64,000 nt of DNA. Origin: Zoroaster sp. YZ-2022 (taxonomy: Eukaryota > Echinodermata > Asteroidea > Forcipulatida > Zoroasteridae). The stretch is taken from NCBI GenBank assembly GCA_029582265.1, contig CM055816.1:99541039-99605038 (forward strand). Reading direction: 5' to 3'. Below the pieces are notes generated by a model. That model did not search any database, was not told the origin of the DNA, and worked only from the letters and a program-made list of their open reading frames with translations. Both the position numbers and the translations under genes were made by a program. Numbering within the stretch: the first letter of the stretch is position 1; each line of letters starts with the position of its first letter. Shown in pieces: positions 33,733 through 44,805 of this stretch.

Positions 33733-35775
33733 CCAAGCACCCTTTGTGGCTTCTTCAATTCATCATGGCTGACTATATACAAGTACAAACCAAGACCTCC
33801 AAGAAACTGTAAGTTTGGAAATGCCCCAATCAGTTATTATTCCAACTGTGTTGCTTCATTTAACATTGTATTGGATGTCTGTGGTGATATTGAAAGTAAT
33901 CCTGGTCCATCTACAAAGCTCTTACCATCATCATCGTCATCGTCATCGTCATCGTCATCTTCCCAGCCTACACAGTGTCGACCAATATCTCAACCATTAT
34001 CTCAGACTGCTTTGGGATTTTCATCCAAGTCTACTATTAGCGCAGTTCTGTTCAACGCAAGAAGTATCGTCAACAAGTTGCTTCTCTTTCAAACGGAACT
34101 AGATGTCTACAAGCTTGACTTAGCTTTTATCACGGAATCCTGGATGGACAACTCGATACATGATGGAGAACTCACTTCTAACTGTAATTATGCTATTTTT
34201 AGAAAAGATCGTAACAGGCATGGTGGGGGTGTATTTGCCACTATTGCTAAACATTTATCTCCGGTTCGTAAATATGAGTTTGAACATGTAGACCTAGAAT
34301 TAATTATGGTTGATATACATACTAAACATGGTAAAGTGTTATTGGGATGTTTGTACAGGCCTCCGAGTGCCACTGTAAAAATTTTTGAGGATTATCAATC
34401 TGTTCTTGAAACTATATTGGCATTTTCCCAACAGTACGTTGCCATTGCTATACTTGGTGATTTCAACATAGATTTTAAGGTGTCAACAAATAACTCCCAT
34501 ATACAATCATCCTCAGTACAACGTCTCCATAATATTTCCGATATTCTCAATTTACAGCAATTAGTTACATTCACCACTCGTGATGGAAATTCACCTACCA
34601 ATTCTGGCTCAGTTATAGATTTGTTATTTACCAACAGACCTGACTTATTTTCAATCGTTACCCAACATTCTGGTCTTGGTAACAGTGATCATAATGGTGT
34701 TTATTTTAACTTGTTAACCTCTCATGATCAAAAAACTATGAATAGGTCTTTTTACCAATATAATAAAGCTAATATAAATACTTTATGTGACACTCTTTGC
34801 ATGGTGCCTTGGGACACCTGTTTTTCTTCAGACAACATTGATGTGGTATGGGATTATTTTAAAGACCTATTGTTTGCTGCTGTGAAAGATATTGTTCCTA
34901 TTGCCAAATGTAAAGGTAGAAAGAAACATCCTTGGATTTCTGCAGATATCATTATTTTGTCTAAAAAGAAAAACAAAGCTTACAAAGCAGCTATCCGTAA
35001 CAAGGATAATCATAATTTATGGAACAAATACAAAAAGCTTCGGAATGAGGTCAAATATTTAGTTAGACAATCATATTGTAGTTATATCAAGGACATGGCC
35101 ATGAATTCTCCATCTAATCCTAAAAGGTTCTGGTCGTTTGTTAGTACCCAGCGTCGAAAGAGTACAATTACAAGTTTTCAAACTGAAAATGGCGTTATTA
35201 ATGATCCGGTCAATATTGCTCAAAATTTCAACCTTATTTTCCAGAGAAACTTTAGTAGTGACTCTAACAATATCATTGATATCTCATGTGATCACACTTT
35301 TACTGATTTTCGTCTTTGTAACATTTCAACTACTCCGGCTGAAGTTAAACAACTCCTTTCTGAACTTAACATGCATAAATCTTGTGGTCCTGATGACATA
35401 TCTCCAATGTTGCTTAAACTAACTTGTGATAGTTTAGCCCAGCCATTAGCTAAACTTTTTAACTTTTCGCTTGCCTCTGGTGTAGTTCCTCATGAATGGA
35501 AGCTAGCGAATGTTGTTCCATTATTTAAAACTGGTGATGCTCATGTTATGTCAAACTATAGACCCATCTCACTCTGTTCTGTTGTTGGTAAGATTCTTGA
35601 AAGGGTTGTATGTAAACATCTCATTAATCATATGTATAGAGGGGGGATAATCTCACCTACTCAACATGGGTTTTTGCCTAAGCGCTCCTGTGTTACTCAA
35701 TTGACAACTCTTTATCATAGCTGGGCTAATGCACTTGATGTTCCGAAACCCTCCGCATTGATGCCATATTTTTAG
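33733..35775 (+). CDS. CR1-like LINE ORF2 part 1: 2A motif, endonuclease, RT start
   Basis: The frame opens after a stop at 33730 and has no ATG before the 2A motif DVCGDIESNPGP (33874-33909). A Ser run coded by TCATCG repeats follows. The AP-like endonuclease shows FNARSI, FITESW, GGGVFATI, LYRPPS, ILGDFNIDF and SDHNG. The reverse transcriptase begins at SCGPDDISPMLLK and YRPISL. The frame ends at a stop (35773-35775) caused by an indel just upstream. Overlapping frames at 33266-33772 and 33399-33812 may hold the true N-terminus, including a signal-peptide-like start, after a frame change. By known 2A behaviour, ribosomes would release the upstream peptide and continue. Confidence 0.85.
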   Translation, partial: PSTLCGFFNSSWLTIYKYKPRPPRNCKFGNAPISYYSNCVASFNIVLDVCGDIESNPGPSTKLLPSSSSSSSSSSSSQPTQCRPISQPLSQTALGFSSKSTISAVLFNARSIVNKLLLFQTELDVYKLDLAFITESWMDNSIHDGELTSNCNYAIFRKDRNRHGGGVFATIAKHLSPVRKYEFEHVDLELIMVDIHTKHGKVLLGCLYRPPSATVKIFEDYQSVLETILAFSQQYVAIAILGDFNIDFKVSTNNSHIQSSSVQRLHNISDILNLQQLVTFTTRDGNSPTNSGSVIDLLFTNRPDLFSIVTQHSGLGNSDHNGVYFNLLTSHDQKTMNRSFYQYNKANINTLCDTLCMVPWDTCFSSDNIDVVWDYFKDLLFAAVKDIVPIAKCKGRKKHPWISADIIILSKKKNKAYKAAIRNKDNHNLWNKYKKLRNEVKYLVRQSYCSYIKDMAMNSPSNPKRFWSFVSTQRRKSTITSFQTENGVINDPVNIAQNFNLIFQRNFSSDSNNIIDISCDHTFTDFRLCNISTTPAEVKQLLSELNMHKSCGPDDISPMLLKLTCDSLAQPLAKLFNFSLASGVVPHEWKLANVVPLFKTGDAHVMSNYRPISLCSVVGKILERVVCKHLINHMYRGGIISPTQHGFLPKRSCVTQLTTLYHSWANALDVPKPSALMPYF
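33874..33909 (+). other. 2A ribosome-skipping motif
   Basis: The codons read D-V-C-G-D-I-E-S-N-P-G-P, matching the D(V/I)ExNPGP consensus at every position. 2A motifs at the N-terminal side of CR1-type LINE proteins are known from sea urchin and other invertebrates. Confidence 0.9.
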
Positions 35776-35798
35776 ATTGGTCTAAAGCATTTGATCGT

Positions 35799-37025
35799 GT
35801 GAGTCATCAAGTTCTTTTGAACAAATTACATAAATATGGCGTTTGTGGTTCAATGTTGGACTGGTTTAAGTCTTATCTTACAAATAGGTCTCAACGGGTT
35901 CAGTTTATGGGATCATCATCTGACTGGGCTGAAGTTCATTCTGGTGTGCCACAGGGATCTGTTCTTGGACCTTTACTTTTCAACATTTTTGCTTTTGATC
36001 TGCCATTTTGTGTTCAGTCGAATCTTCGTCAATATGCAGATGACACTGTTTTGTATAGAGTTATTAAAACTCCAGATGATGAAGTGACACTCCAGAATGA
36101 TCTGCAGCACATAAACACCTGGTGTAATTTAAACTGTATGGCTTTAAACCCAAATAAATGTAAGCTAATGACTGTGACCCGTTCTAGAAATCCTGCTAAA
36201 CCACTGTATAATATTGGTGATTACACTTTGGAAAATGTTGATAACTACAAATACCTTGGTGTTATTATTTCTAGGGACTTAAGCTGGAAAACCCATATTA
36301 GCAATGTTGCTTCAAAAGCCACAAGGCTAAATGGATTTATTGGTAGAGTAGTTAAAACTAGGGACCCTAAAATTCTTATTTCACTTTATCGCTCAATTAG
36401 CAGACCCATACTTGAGTATGCAGCCCCCGTCTGGTGCCCTGTCCTCACTACCCAGCAAGAAACGCTTGAGAAGGTACAAAGACGTTTCACCCGTTTTTAT
36501 TTAGGCCTGCCGAGAAAGGCTTTAATTAATTCCAATAGTGAAATTGTGTATTCTGACAGGTGTGTCAAGTTGGGTCTTTCCTTTTTAAACAATAGAATTC
36601 ATTTCCTTTCAATTGTGTTTGCTATTAAATGTTTATATAATAAATTTGACATTCCTATTGATCTAATCCATGTTAATCGTAGACATACTGAAGTTATTAA
36701 ATTTTCTCATCAAATGGCAAGGTCCAATGCTGCTCATCATTCTCTTTTTTATAGATTCCCTAGATTATTGGAGGTGCTACCAACAGATGTTAAAGAAACA
36801 GTTATTTATAGTTTATCTTTATTTGTTAATTCACTTAGAAAACATTTATTAGTCCCTGGCCTAGCAGATGCCCTAACTCAAACTGTAGTATTTAAGTTTT
36901 TATATTTTTATTATAATATTATTTTTATATCTCAAAGTGTGCCTAAAGCCATTTATCGTTCTTTGTGTGATTCAATGTTTGTTTACTTCCTAAGTGGTAG
37001 TATCAGGAGATCAACTCGACAGTAA
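35799..37025 (+). CDS. CR1-like LINE ORF2 part 2: reverse transcriptase
   Basis: This continues the same protein in another frame, open from about 35760 (DWSKAFDRV). It includes GVPQGSVLGPLLF, the catalytic YADD (YADDTVLYRV), YKYLGVIIS and the C-terminal thumb-like region (RPILEYAAPVWCP). The stop at 37023 is followed by the 3' end. One indel at about 35750-35760 separates it from part 1. Confidence 0.88.
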   Translation: MSHQVLLNKLHKYGVCGSMLDWFKSYLTNRSQRVQFMGSSSDWAEVHSGVPQGSVLGPLLFNIFAFDLPFCVQSNLRQYADDTVLYRVIKTPDDEVTLQNDLQHINTWCNLNCMALNPNKCKLMTVTRSRNPAKPLYNIGDYTLENVDNYKYLGVIISRDLSWKTHISNVASKATRLNGFIGRVVKTRDPKILISLYRSISRPILEYAAPVWCPVLTTQQETLEKVQRRFTRFYLGLPRKALINSNSEIVYSDRCVKLGLSFLNNRIHFLSIVFAIKCLYNKFDIPIDLIHVNRRHTEVIKFSHQMARSNAAHHSLFYRFPRLLEVLPTDVKETVIYSLSLFVNSLRKHLLVPGLADALTQTVVFKFLYFYYNIIFISQSVPKAIYRSLCDSMFVYFLSGSIRRSTRQ

Positions 37026-37152
37026 TTTAGTTTACTTTTTTGTAATCCTACAGGGGTGCTACCTTTGTTTCTGTTTCTGTTAATCTAATGTAAATTTGTG
37101 TTTATTTGTTTTTTTCTACCTGTGAAATCAATAAATGAAATGAAATGAAATA

Positions 37153-37279
37153 GTAATTGCAGAAATAAACAGTCTAGTTTAAGTGTACTATGAATTAAAG
37201 AGCTTTTGATTATCAGATAATTTGTCTTACTCCCAGTTATGATAAACAAAACATTTAAGAAATCTAATCCTAACTCTGC
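37153..37279. other. Spacer after the LINE
   Basis: No feature seen. Confidence 0.4.
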
Positions 37280-38046
37280 GCGTAGATAGCACATCTACAC
37301 GGTGTAGTATGTTAACGAACTTTCTGTAATTTACTCCTAAATTAAAGGATCAAAAAAATTAATTATTCGCAAGTTCCAAGTGCATACCATTGGAAATAAT
37401 ATGTTAGAAGCTTAAAGTACTGGGGAAGTTCGTTCACCCCTTTAAGTCAGCCACAACTACCATGCCTGAGGGGTCCCTATGGGATTTGTGAACACACTGG
37501 CTTAGCGTTGGGGTTCACGAGGTCATAAACAAAGGATGATTACATGCCTGCGGCGGTCTGGGAGACATCTCAAAGGCTTCTGTGATGGCTGTTTGACAGC
37601 TCTGAGGTATTTAGACCAATAAAAACGTCTATGTTGGGGGGTTGATATTGGGGGATGGCTGTTGGCAGGGGGGGTCGGATGATGGCGGTATCTGAGTGAT
37701 TGATGAGGTTCTTCGATAGCAAGTGGCTTTTTATGAATGGGCCATGGGTTTGTAAACATGGCAGGGTGTTGTATTTGTAGACTGGACTACTATTGAGTGA
37801 ACAAAGTACAGATTTTGTGTTTAAAAATTAGGTTTTTTTTAAGGAAAAATGAGTTTTTTTAGTGTTAATTAAGTAATTAATTTTCTAAGAAAAACATAAA
37901 ATTAAAACAACAATTTTTGATAGAAAACATCTCTAGACCCTCTGAAACAAGTTAAAATTGTTAACATTGGGAAAATCAGTTCATTTACCCATGTAATTAA
38001 CGATTTTACAACCTACTACACGGTGTAGATGTGCTTTTTACGCCAC
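37280..38046. mobile_element. MITE with AGCACATCTACACGGTGTAG ends
   Basis: AGCACATCTACACGGTGTAG at about 37288 returns inverted at about 38013-38034, extended by a weaker GCGTA outside. The ends are themselves partly palindromic (CTACACGGTGTAG). No duplication was identified. Confidence 0.7.
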
Positions 38047-38199
38047 GTATAATTTAAACATGGCAGTTAAGATGGGGAGACATTACAGGTACGAGCCAAG
38101 CCAGGCAGCTATTTTTTCTGCAGTACAATTCCTCATTCACTTACAAATTCCCATAAAAATCTAATGTTACAAAGGTTCTTCAATAGTTCATTCACCAAC

Positions 38200-38300
38200 A
38201 ACTTGCACGACCATGTTAGTCTAGTGAGTAGAATGCTCGTTCTCAAGGTGTTTGGTTGTTCATCATGTTATGACGTCATCACATAAAGTTGTTTAAAAAT
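38200..38300 (+). repeat. tRNA-like start joined to a repeat fragment
   Basis: CCATGTTAGTCTAGTGAGTAGAATGCTCG looks like the first third of a tRNA-like SINE head. It runs straight into CTCAAGGTGTTTGGTTGTTC, a copy of the end of repeat A (33130-33190). Confidence 0.4.
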
Positions 38301-38737
38301 ACATTAATTAAATCTGAACTTAATGGTGCTAAGTGCGACTTGACAAGAGACTACGGCTATGGAGTTGAGTTCAGCATGTGACTTGACTTCAGACTACTAG
38401 ACCACGGAGCGTGCAATGAAATTGTGTTTCGTGACGCATATCAGGCGTGAGCGTAGAAACAGTTTAATAGATAATTACATGTAAATTCTACATGTAATAT
38501 ATAAATCCACACTCACAAAACTTGCCAGTTTGGCAGATATTTGCATTTGAACTATGACATGAAAATAGTGCCCTCTTTTGGCCATTCATAGAAAACTGTA
38601 CATTTCAATGGGGATTTTTGTATAATTGAATAGTTCACATGGGCTATGTTTTTTTTATGTTTCCCCTACCCTAATCTGTCAAATCGGTCCAGTGAGGTAG
38701 GGAAGAGTTTGGAAAGGGGATTCCGTATTTGGGAAAT

Positions 38738-38822
38738 ATTTGATGATGTCATTGTAAAGAAATGAACCAGTTAAAATATTTGATGATGTCATTGTAAAGA
38801 AATGAACCAGTTAAAAAAACAT
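38738..38822 (+). repeat. 42-bp direct duplication
   Basis: AAATATTTGATGATGTCATT through GAACCAGTTAAA occurs twice back to back without change. Confidence 0.9.
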
Positions 38823-39683
38823 TGCCTTGAATAAAAGGTCTGAACCCGACTGCTAAATGAACGTCTGACCACCCCCCCCCCCCCCCCAGTCCTCTACCCA
38901 TTACTCCCAGGGTAGGATCTATGGTGTCGTGGGGTAGTATTCCAATTTAATCGATCATGTGAAAAACTTCTAAATTGTCCATACATTTCAATATTTTGGG
39001 GTTTCTTTTTCCATCCCCCATCTCCTTACCCTCTTTAGGCAACCCTGGATCAAGCCCTGCCTACATCAAAGACCAATTTGTGAATCTTTTCTCATCTTTA
39101 AAAAGTAAATTATTGGTTATTAATTGTCAACGTTTTGTGTAAATATTTAAATTGATAAAACACATTCTTCGTTAATACACAGATATTTAAATAAAGGAAA
39201 TGTGAAACAACATTATCTTTTGAATGACACTTCTGCTTTATTTTGTCATGGTCATGATACTCCTTTTCCATCCATTTTTTGCACCTATCAATAATAATCC
39301 ATTTCATACAGGATAAAGGTTATCCAAACTTCTAGGTCTAATTTTGCAATGAAAAGAATATTTTTTTCTAAAGTACAAAATACAAAATAAGTGAACCTGT
39401 AGTCCCTAGCATTAATTGGATTTGGCTAGTGTTGTTAAATCTTTAGCACTTAAAAAAACTTTTACTGGTGCATGAAAAGAAAGTCAACATAATTTTTAAA
39501 TTAAAGATAATGGTTAAAGGGGCAACATTATCTCAATCAGAGTAGACTTTCAACGGGTCATGGAATCAGTGTCCTAGTATAAGATGAACAAAGCAGGCAA
39601 TTGAAAATTACTGGCTCATTTGTTAAGCAGTCTGCAAGGATAAGTCATCTGAAGTTGATGGCCAGGGCAGCTATAATGCAATG
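38823..39683. other. No gene seen
   Basis: Contains a poly-C run (38871-38888) and AT-rich DNA. Confidence 0.4.
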
Positions 39684-40420
39684 TCATTTCTTCATTACAA
39701 GTGTATTATATTGTACAGCTGATGCATTGAAGAGTGTGTGAAGATATGCACTTTCATGTGAAAATCTCTCTGCCTCTCCAGCACTTTCACTGCTGTCTAT
39801 ATCAGTATCAATACATAATGTATCTGAGCCAACTGCAGTCTCTACCAGTTCTTTTGCAGCAAGAGATTGGCTGTACATCAAGTCAATTGTATTCTTAGTA
39901 AATGATCTATGAATTACCAGCGTAGGAAATGTACTGTTTAGATGTGTTTTCAGATTGTGGGACCTGCAGTCAACTCCCTCCACTTCTTGTACGCACTTGA
40001 TGAAGTTAGGATGTAATGACTTTGTGAAAAAAAAAAATCATTTTTTGTATTATTCTCTTCTGGATGAATTCTTCACAGAATTTTATTTATGCATCATTGT
40101 ACCAAATAGGTATTTCATCTGATGGATCTGGCCTTGTCAAGAATTGGGTACATACTCATTATAGCAAAGACAATGATAGCAAACTTCTAAACCCACAAGA
40201 TATTTATCTTCGATTTGCAAAAGTAACCTCTCATCCTTCCGTTGGGCTGCTTCAAACAGTTGGCATGCAATCAAGGTTTGGCACTGTGAATACTTATCAC
40301 AGTTTTTTCTCCTCAATTTTTTTCGGTTTGTCAGGGAGGAACTCTGATGAAGACCACGGTTTTCTTCTCTGGGGTTCAGTGCTGCATTCTGACCGCTTAA
40401 CCTCATCTTGACCTGAATAT
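39684..40420 (-). pseudogene. Fragments of a transposon-associated protein
   Basis: Two minus-strand segments look like exons of one protein. The upstream one (about 40420 to 40137) reads NPREENRGLHQ...DERLLLQIEDKYLVG and YHCLCYNEY. The second (about 40000 to 39684) reads VEGVDCRSHNLKTHLNSTFP and ELVETAVG. I recall similar proteins as multicopy, transposon-linked genes in invertebrates, but cannot name the family. The poly-A run at 40028-40038 breaks the frame between them. Confidence 0.4.
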
Positions 40421-40597
40421 GTATGAAGAAAGAATGATAAATATTTAATAGAAATAGAGGAATAACGGAGTAAGGGGAATGGGCATTGTAGACAGAAAGA
40501 GAGGGACTATTAACAAAAGTACACACACAAGACAAGGTAAACAGATAGAAAGAAACGAAAAAGCAACATATAACTAGAAACAATTTTACTGCATACT

Positions 40598-40985
40598 AAG
40601 CTTGGCCGATCCTTTGTTATTCGATTACAATATCGAGAACCTTTTTAAGTTATCGGCATATCGGCGAATCGCGAATAAAAATATATCACGATAAAAAATA
40701 AATCGACATTGTGAGTCAAGTCAGAAATTCCATGGAAACAAAATCAGAACAGTCTTTTGAGCTTTTAGAAATGAGAAACAAAAGCAAACTACTTCAGAAG
40801 TACATACACGCTCTGCAAAATTTGCAATTTATTGTGACACTTTTAGAGGGGTACATACCTGTGGTTATCGGCTCTAAAGCAATCATGCATGAATGCAAAA
40901 AAAAGAATTGCGATATTATCAAAAATCGCGATATATGTTTGCCGATATATCGTGGATGAAAAAAAAATCGATATCGCCCAAGCTT
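40598..40985. mobile_element. MITE with AAGCTTGGGCGATATCG ends
   Basis: AAGCTTGGCCGAT at the left and AAGCTTGGGCGAT (inverted) at the right are flanked by a perfect 10-bp direct repeat ACTGCATACT (40588-40597 and 40986-40995). The interior is full of ATCG/CGAT words. A 10-bp duplication suggests a Mutator-like origin. If the ends are trimmed, hAT with 8 bp is possible. Confidence 0.78.
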
Positions 40986-40995
40986 ACTGCATACT

Positions 40996-42169
40996 TCAAA
41001 CTTGATTAAATTTTTCAATATTTGCCTACCTTCATGTTTCTGTTTCTTTTCATTTCTTTTCTCAGCCCTGCAAATGGCATGGAAGCATTTGTACCACTCA
41101 GAGTGGTACCCATAAATCTGTAAATCAAATGGTAATTAATTTTAGGAATGTCGGCTATTCATCCATTCATACATACATGGAAACTAAAAAATAAATTGGT
41201 CAGCATCCATCTTCATTGTATACACTATGAAAAATTAACTTAAGTTCCCCAAATCAAGCATCATTTCCATGCTTATTCACACCGCCAAAGGTTGAATATT
41301 CTTGGCCCATGTACAAAGTTATGTTTGTGCAACTACATACAAGTATTACTTTTAAGTATCTGATAAAACTCCAGTATAAAGATCCCATTTTTCAACAGTG
41401 CTGATTTTTTCACGAAAAAGTGCCTCTTTGAGGATTTTGATGGATTTGGGGTGGTTAGGGTTATAGTTTATTTTGTTGGTCAAGGTATTAACATGGTAAC
41501 TATTGAAAATAATCACCAGGAATGATCTTTTTTGAAACTGTCACTTCTAAAAAGTATGATAATAATATGTCAACAATAGACAAGATATTGAGGGACAGAC
41601 GAGAATGAGATATTAAAAGTCTGACGACACATGTTAAATTGTCAAGGATATCTTTCATATGAGTCCAACTATTTTACAAAAAATATGTAGTCTGATTAGG
41701 TCCAGATATTTTTCAAATTCATTTAAAAATAATTCCTACGTTACCTGTAACAGAGATTCTGAGAGTTGTTCGTTACCGGCGACGTGGCGATCGCTTATAT
41801 TAACATATGTTGTGTATGTTAGCTCCAGCCCTTACGTTAGACCATTCCTTGCTCCATGGTTAGACATGGTTTATTGGCAATATCACACTCAACCATACCA
41901 TCTATTTCTTCCATCCACTTGCCCATGAAAGAAACTTTGTCCAACTCATTTCCGAAAATGATAACAATTTGGATTCCATGCTAGACAAATGCATAATACA
42001 TTTTCAGCGACGCATTTTCTGCAGACGGGCCCGACAGGGAAGCCATTGTTGCTGCTGCATGCTGCGCATACATGGCGCATGCTGCGCATACATGACCTTA
42101 CAAGTGTAACAGCTCTAGCTATAGGTTAATTTACCACCGCTGTCGCTGTGCGGTCTTCGTAAACTCTGT
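40996..42169. other. No gene seen
   Basis: AT-rich with scattered short open frames and no recognisable domains. Confidence 0.4.
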
Positions 42170-42261
42170 TGAAACGAAGGTATTATATTCTAATTAGATA
42201 CTGCAGTGAATGTGTTTACGAGGCATATACACACACTGTAGGCCTATATATCTGTGTGTAA

Positions 42262-42930
42262 GGCCTGGGCTAAACGTCGCACTTTTGCAGTGTCGAACTC
42301 AAATAATTGGAAAATGTTGAATTAATTCGGCAAACTTTTGATTTAAGTTCGGCACTGCCGTGTAGCACGGCAAGCTCTGCCGTGCTACACGGCAATTGCA
42401 CGACATGGTGACAAACGTCGCGCTCTTGCCGTGTCGAATCAAAATAGAATTCTCATTCGGGATAACTAATTTGGAATACGCATGCGCACAATAGTTCGAG
42501 AAAACAATTTCGAACAAATTAATCACAATCAAAATGGCGACCCGCACCAAAAATGTGTCTGACAGCGCAAGCACTAGTGTTTCTTGTCAGTCTTCGACAT
42601 GATTGCGGACGTTCTGGAATTGTTGCATTTTGTCTTGCAGAAAGTAACGCAAGAATAACAAAACAAAGCGCGATTGTTTTTCTCTTCATCAGCACATTAT
42701 GACAGAGGTACGACTGTTCCACCAACCGCCTTCGTCTTGCAGATCTAATTGAAGAATAAAACATGAATCTAACGTTACGATGGTTTTCATCGGGGTCCGC
42801 CATCTTGAATCTATTAAGTGCGGCAGTTTTAAATTCGACGTCTGTCACCAATTTGTATTTTTGCCGCGGTTTTGCCGCACGAAAATCATTTGAGTTCGAC
42901 ACGGCAAAAGTGCGACGTTTAGCCCAGGCC
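42262..42930. mobile_element. PIF/Harbinger-type MITE, TAA duplication
   Basis: The ends GGCCTGGGCTAAACGTCGCA and its inverted copy extend about 44 bp and continue through TTTTGC-GTGTCGAACTCAAA. They are flanked by TAA (42259-42261 and 42931-42933). A perfect inner hairpin, GCCGTGTAGCACGGC, lies near 42357. A TAA target and GG ends fit PIF/Harbinger. Confidence 0.85.
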
Positions 42931-43394
42931 TAAGAGAACGTCAAGGCCGTTCACACAGTGTGGCTGTATGGCTGTATGGCTGTATGGCTTAAACAGTGCT
43001 ACTTCTGAAAAGTTGTTCATTTAAACTTCTGTTTTCGACGGGAAGGAGAGGTCAAATTGAGGTCATGTCTGTGTAAGAAATGTGACATAGTTCAAGGTCT
43101 TTAAGATGATGCAAAGATTGTGAAGATATTTTCTGTGGTTCATGAGATATGAATTTTTGAAATTTTCAACTTCCGGTTTCGACCGGAAGGAGAGGTAGGA
43201 TTGGGGTCACGTCTGTGTACGAACAATCACATAATTAAAGATCTATAACATGGTGCAAAGATTGTGAAAATATCATTTGTGGTTCATGAGATATGATTTT
43301 TTGAAAATATTAAACTTTGATTTAGTGTAATTCGATATCTGATGGCCTCACTATGACGTCATAACATAGTATAAAACTACATGTTAAGGTCTAA

Positions 43395-44257
43395 AGGCCC
43401 TTTCACACGAAACCGTTTTAACAAGGGACCTTGGCTATAAATCGCATCCATGTTAAAAAATAGCAAATCCCAGTCGTGTGAAAGCTATCCTTGTTAAATA
43501 ATTACCACGGACCCTCGTTATTTATAACAGAGATCGAGATCTCCTCCAAAAAATCGCAACGATGTTAAAATCGCCACGATAGGTCGTGTGAAACGCAGTG
43601 GGCCCAAACAGGGCACCCTTGCTTTGGCGGTATCATTTCGCATGCGCAGAACGCGTCACTAAATCAGCTTGCAATAAATCCCGGATGTGTAAACAAACGT
43701 CCTTCCAAGATTGCGACACATCCGAAGAAATAACGTTCGTGCTACTTCTCTCGAATTTCATGAAAGAATTTGAGTCCATGAAATCGTCGAAAAGAGCAAA
43801 GGATTCCAGAAGAAGAATTCTTACAACTGTTTATTTTTCTCGTTGGATGCCTTACGTTAGAAATCTGGCTCTGTGAATCCGTCGTAATTGTTGCAAGTAT
43901 ACTTGATTCAATATCCATAATAAAATGAGAATAAAATTGTCGGGAAATGGGAAGGAAATGAAAACAAAATGTGGGAGAAAGTAACGTTTGACTTCGCACA
44001 ACGCGTATATCTTCACGGGAAAACCACTGGTAACGTAGAAGAAAGCGTTCAGTGAATAAGCTCTGCGCGCGGTACCAGTGAAATATTGGATGCACAATCA
44101 TGACTTTTGACCCTCCATGGAAAACGAGGGACGTTCGTTTTGGCGTGAGTGGGAAGTCGTGTGAAAGTTTGTTAAAAAATCGCAAACGACCGAGGTGACA
44201 GACAACTGGCGCCCATTACCAAGGACCTTTGTTATCGGTGCTCGTGTGAAAAGGGCT
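43395..44257. mobile_element. MITE-like element with CCCTTTCACACGA ends, TAA duplication
   Basis: AGGCCCTTTCACACGA and AGCCCTTTTCACACGA (inverted) are flanked by TAA (43392-43394 and 44258-44260). Copy A reads GGTCTAACTATG at 32972-32982, the exact empty site with one TAA. The interior has inverted ACCGTTTTAAC/GTTAAAAAAT-type blocks and no protein. Confidence 0.85.
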
Positions 44258-44430
44258 TAACTATGTGTGAAGTTTTAAGGTTCTGGATAAGTCTTATTGA
44301 GAAGAAGGAGAAAAAACGAACAATGTCAAGAGGTGTTTGGGCACCAACCCAAACACCTAAAAAACCCGAACAATATCAATAGGTAAAAAACGAACAATAA
44401 CAAGAGGTGTTTGCGTTATAGCTCGAACAT

Positions 44431-44638
44431 AGAAGAAGAAGAAGAAGAAGAAGAAGAAGAAGAAGAAGAAGAAGAAGAAGAAGAAGAAGAAGAAGAAGAA
44501 GAAGAAGAAGAAGAAGAAGAAGAAGAAGAAGAAGAAGAAGAAGAAGAAGAAGAAGAAGAAGAAGAAGAAGAAGAAGAAGAAGAAGAAGAAGAAGAAGAAG
44601 AAGAAGAAGAAGAAGAAGAAGAAGAAGAAGAAGAAGAC
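44431..44638 (+). repeat. (GAA)n microsatellite, about 69 copies
   Basis: An uninterrupted GAA run, which is (TTC)n on the strand of the adjacent LINE. It directly follows that LINE's 3' end. Confidence 0.98.
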
Positions 44639-44805
44639 TTTTGACTTTTCAACTGAAACTTTATTGTCTAAACAATATTAAAACAATATATACAAATTAA
44701 AAGAAGACAGTTTCAATTGAGTAGATAAGTCATCATATTTGATTTATACAAAAAGATAAATGCGTTAAGCGCATAAACAATGGAAACAAGTGGCGAAATC
44801 GTGTT

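Larger units (their letters stand above)
33250..37152 (+). mobile_element. CR1-like LINE with a 2A motif
   Basis: A long ORF with endonuclease and reverse transcriptase is followed by a 3' end of AATAAATGAAATGAAATG, the short terminal repeat typical of CR1/L2 elements rather than poly-A. The 5' limit is uncertain. I place it near the ATGGCGG at 33266, just after the end of repeat copy A. Apart from one frameshift (about 35755) the coding region is intact over 3 kb, so insertion is fairly recent. Confidence 0.85.
42170..44330 (+). repeat. Interspersed repeat, copy B
   Basis: Matches copy A (32060-33190) through ATTATATTCTAATTAGATAC, CAAGGCCGTTCACAC, the two CCGGAAGGAGAGGTC units, and AAGTTTTAAGGTTCTG. 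It is split by two inverted-repeat elements (42262-42930 and 43395-44257) that copy A lacks. It lacks the SINE present in copy A. Confidence 0.82.

Noticed and set aside
33266..33772. A 168-codon frame with a signal-peptide-like start, as an independent secreted protein
   Set aside because: It lies just upstream of the LINE's 2A motif and overlaps another frame. It is better read as a possible frame-shifted LINE leader.
44411..44652. Poly-Glu and poly-Ser frames
   Set aside because: They are pure translation of the GAA microsatellite.
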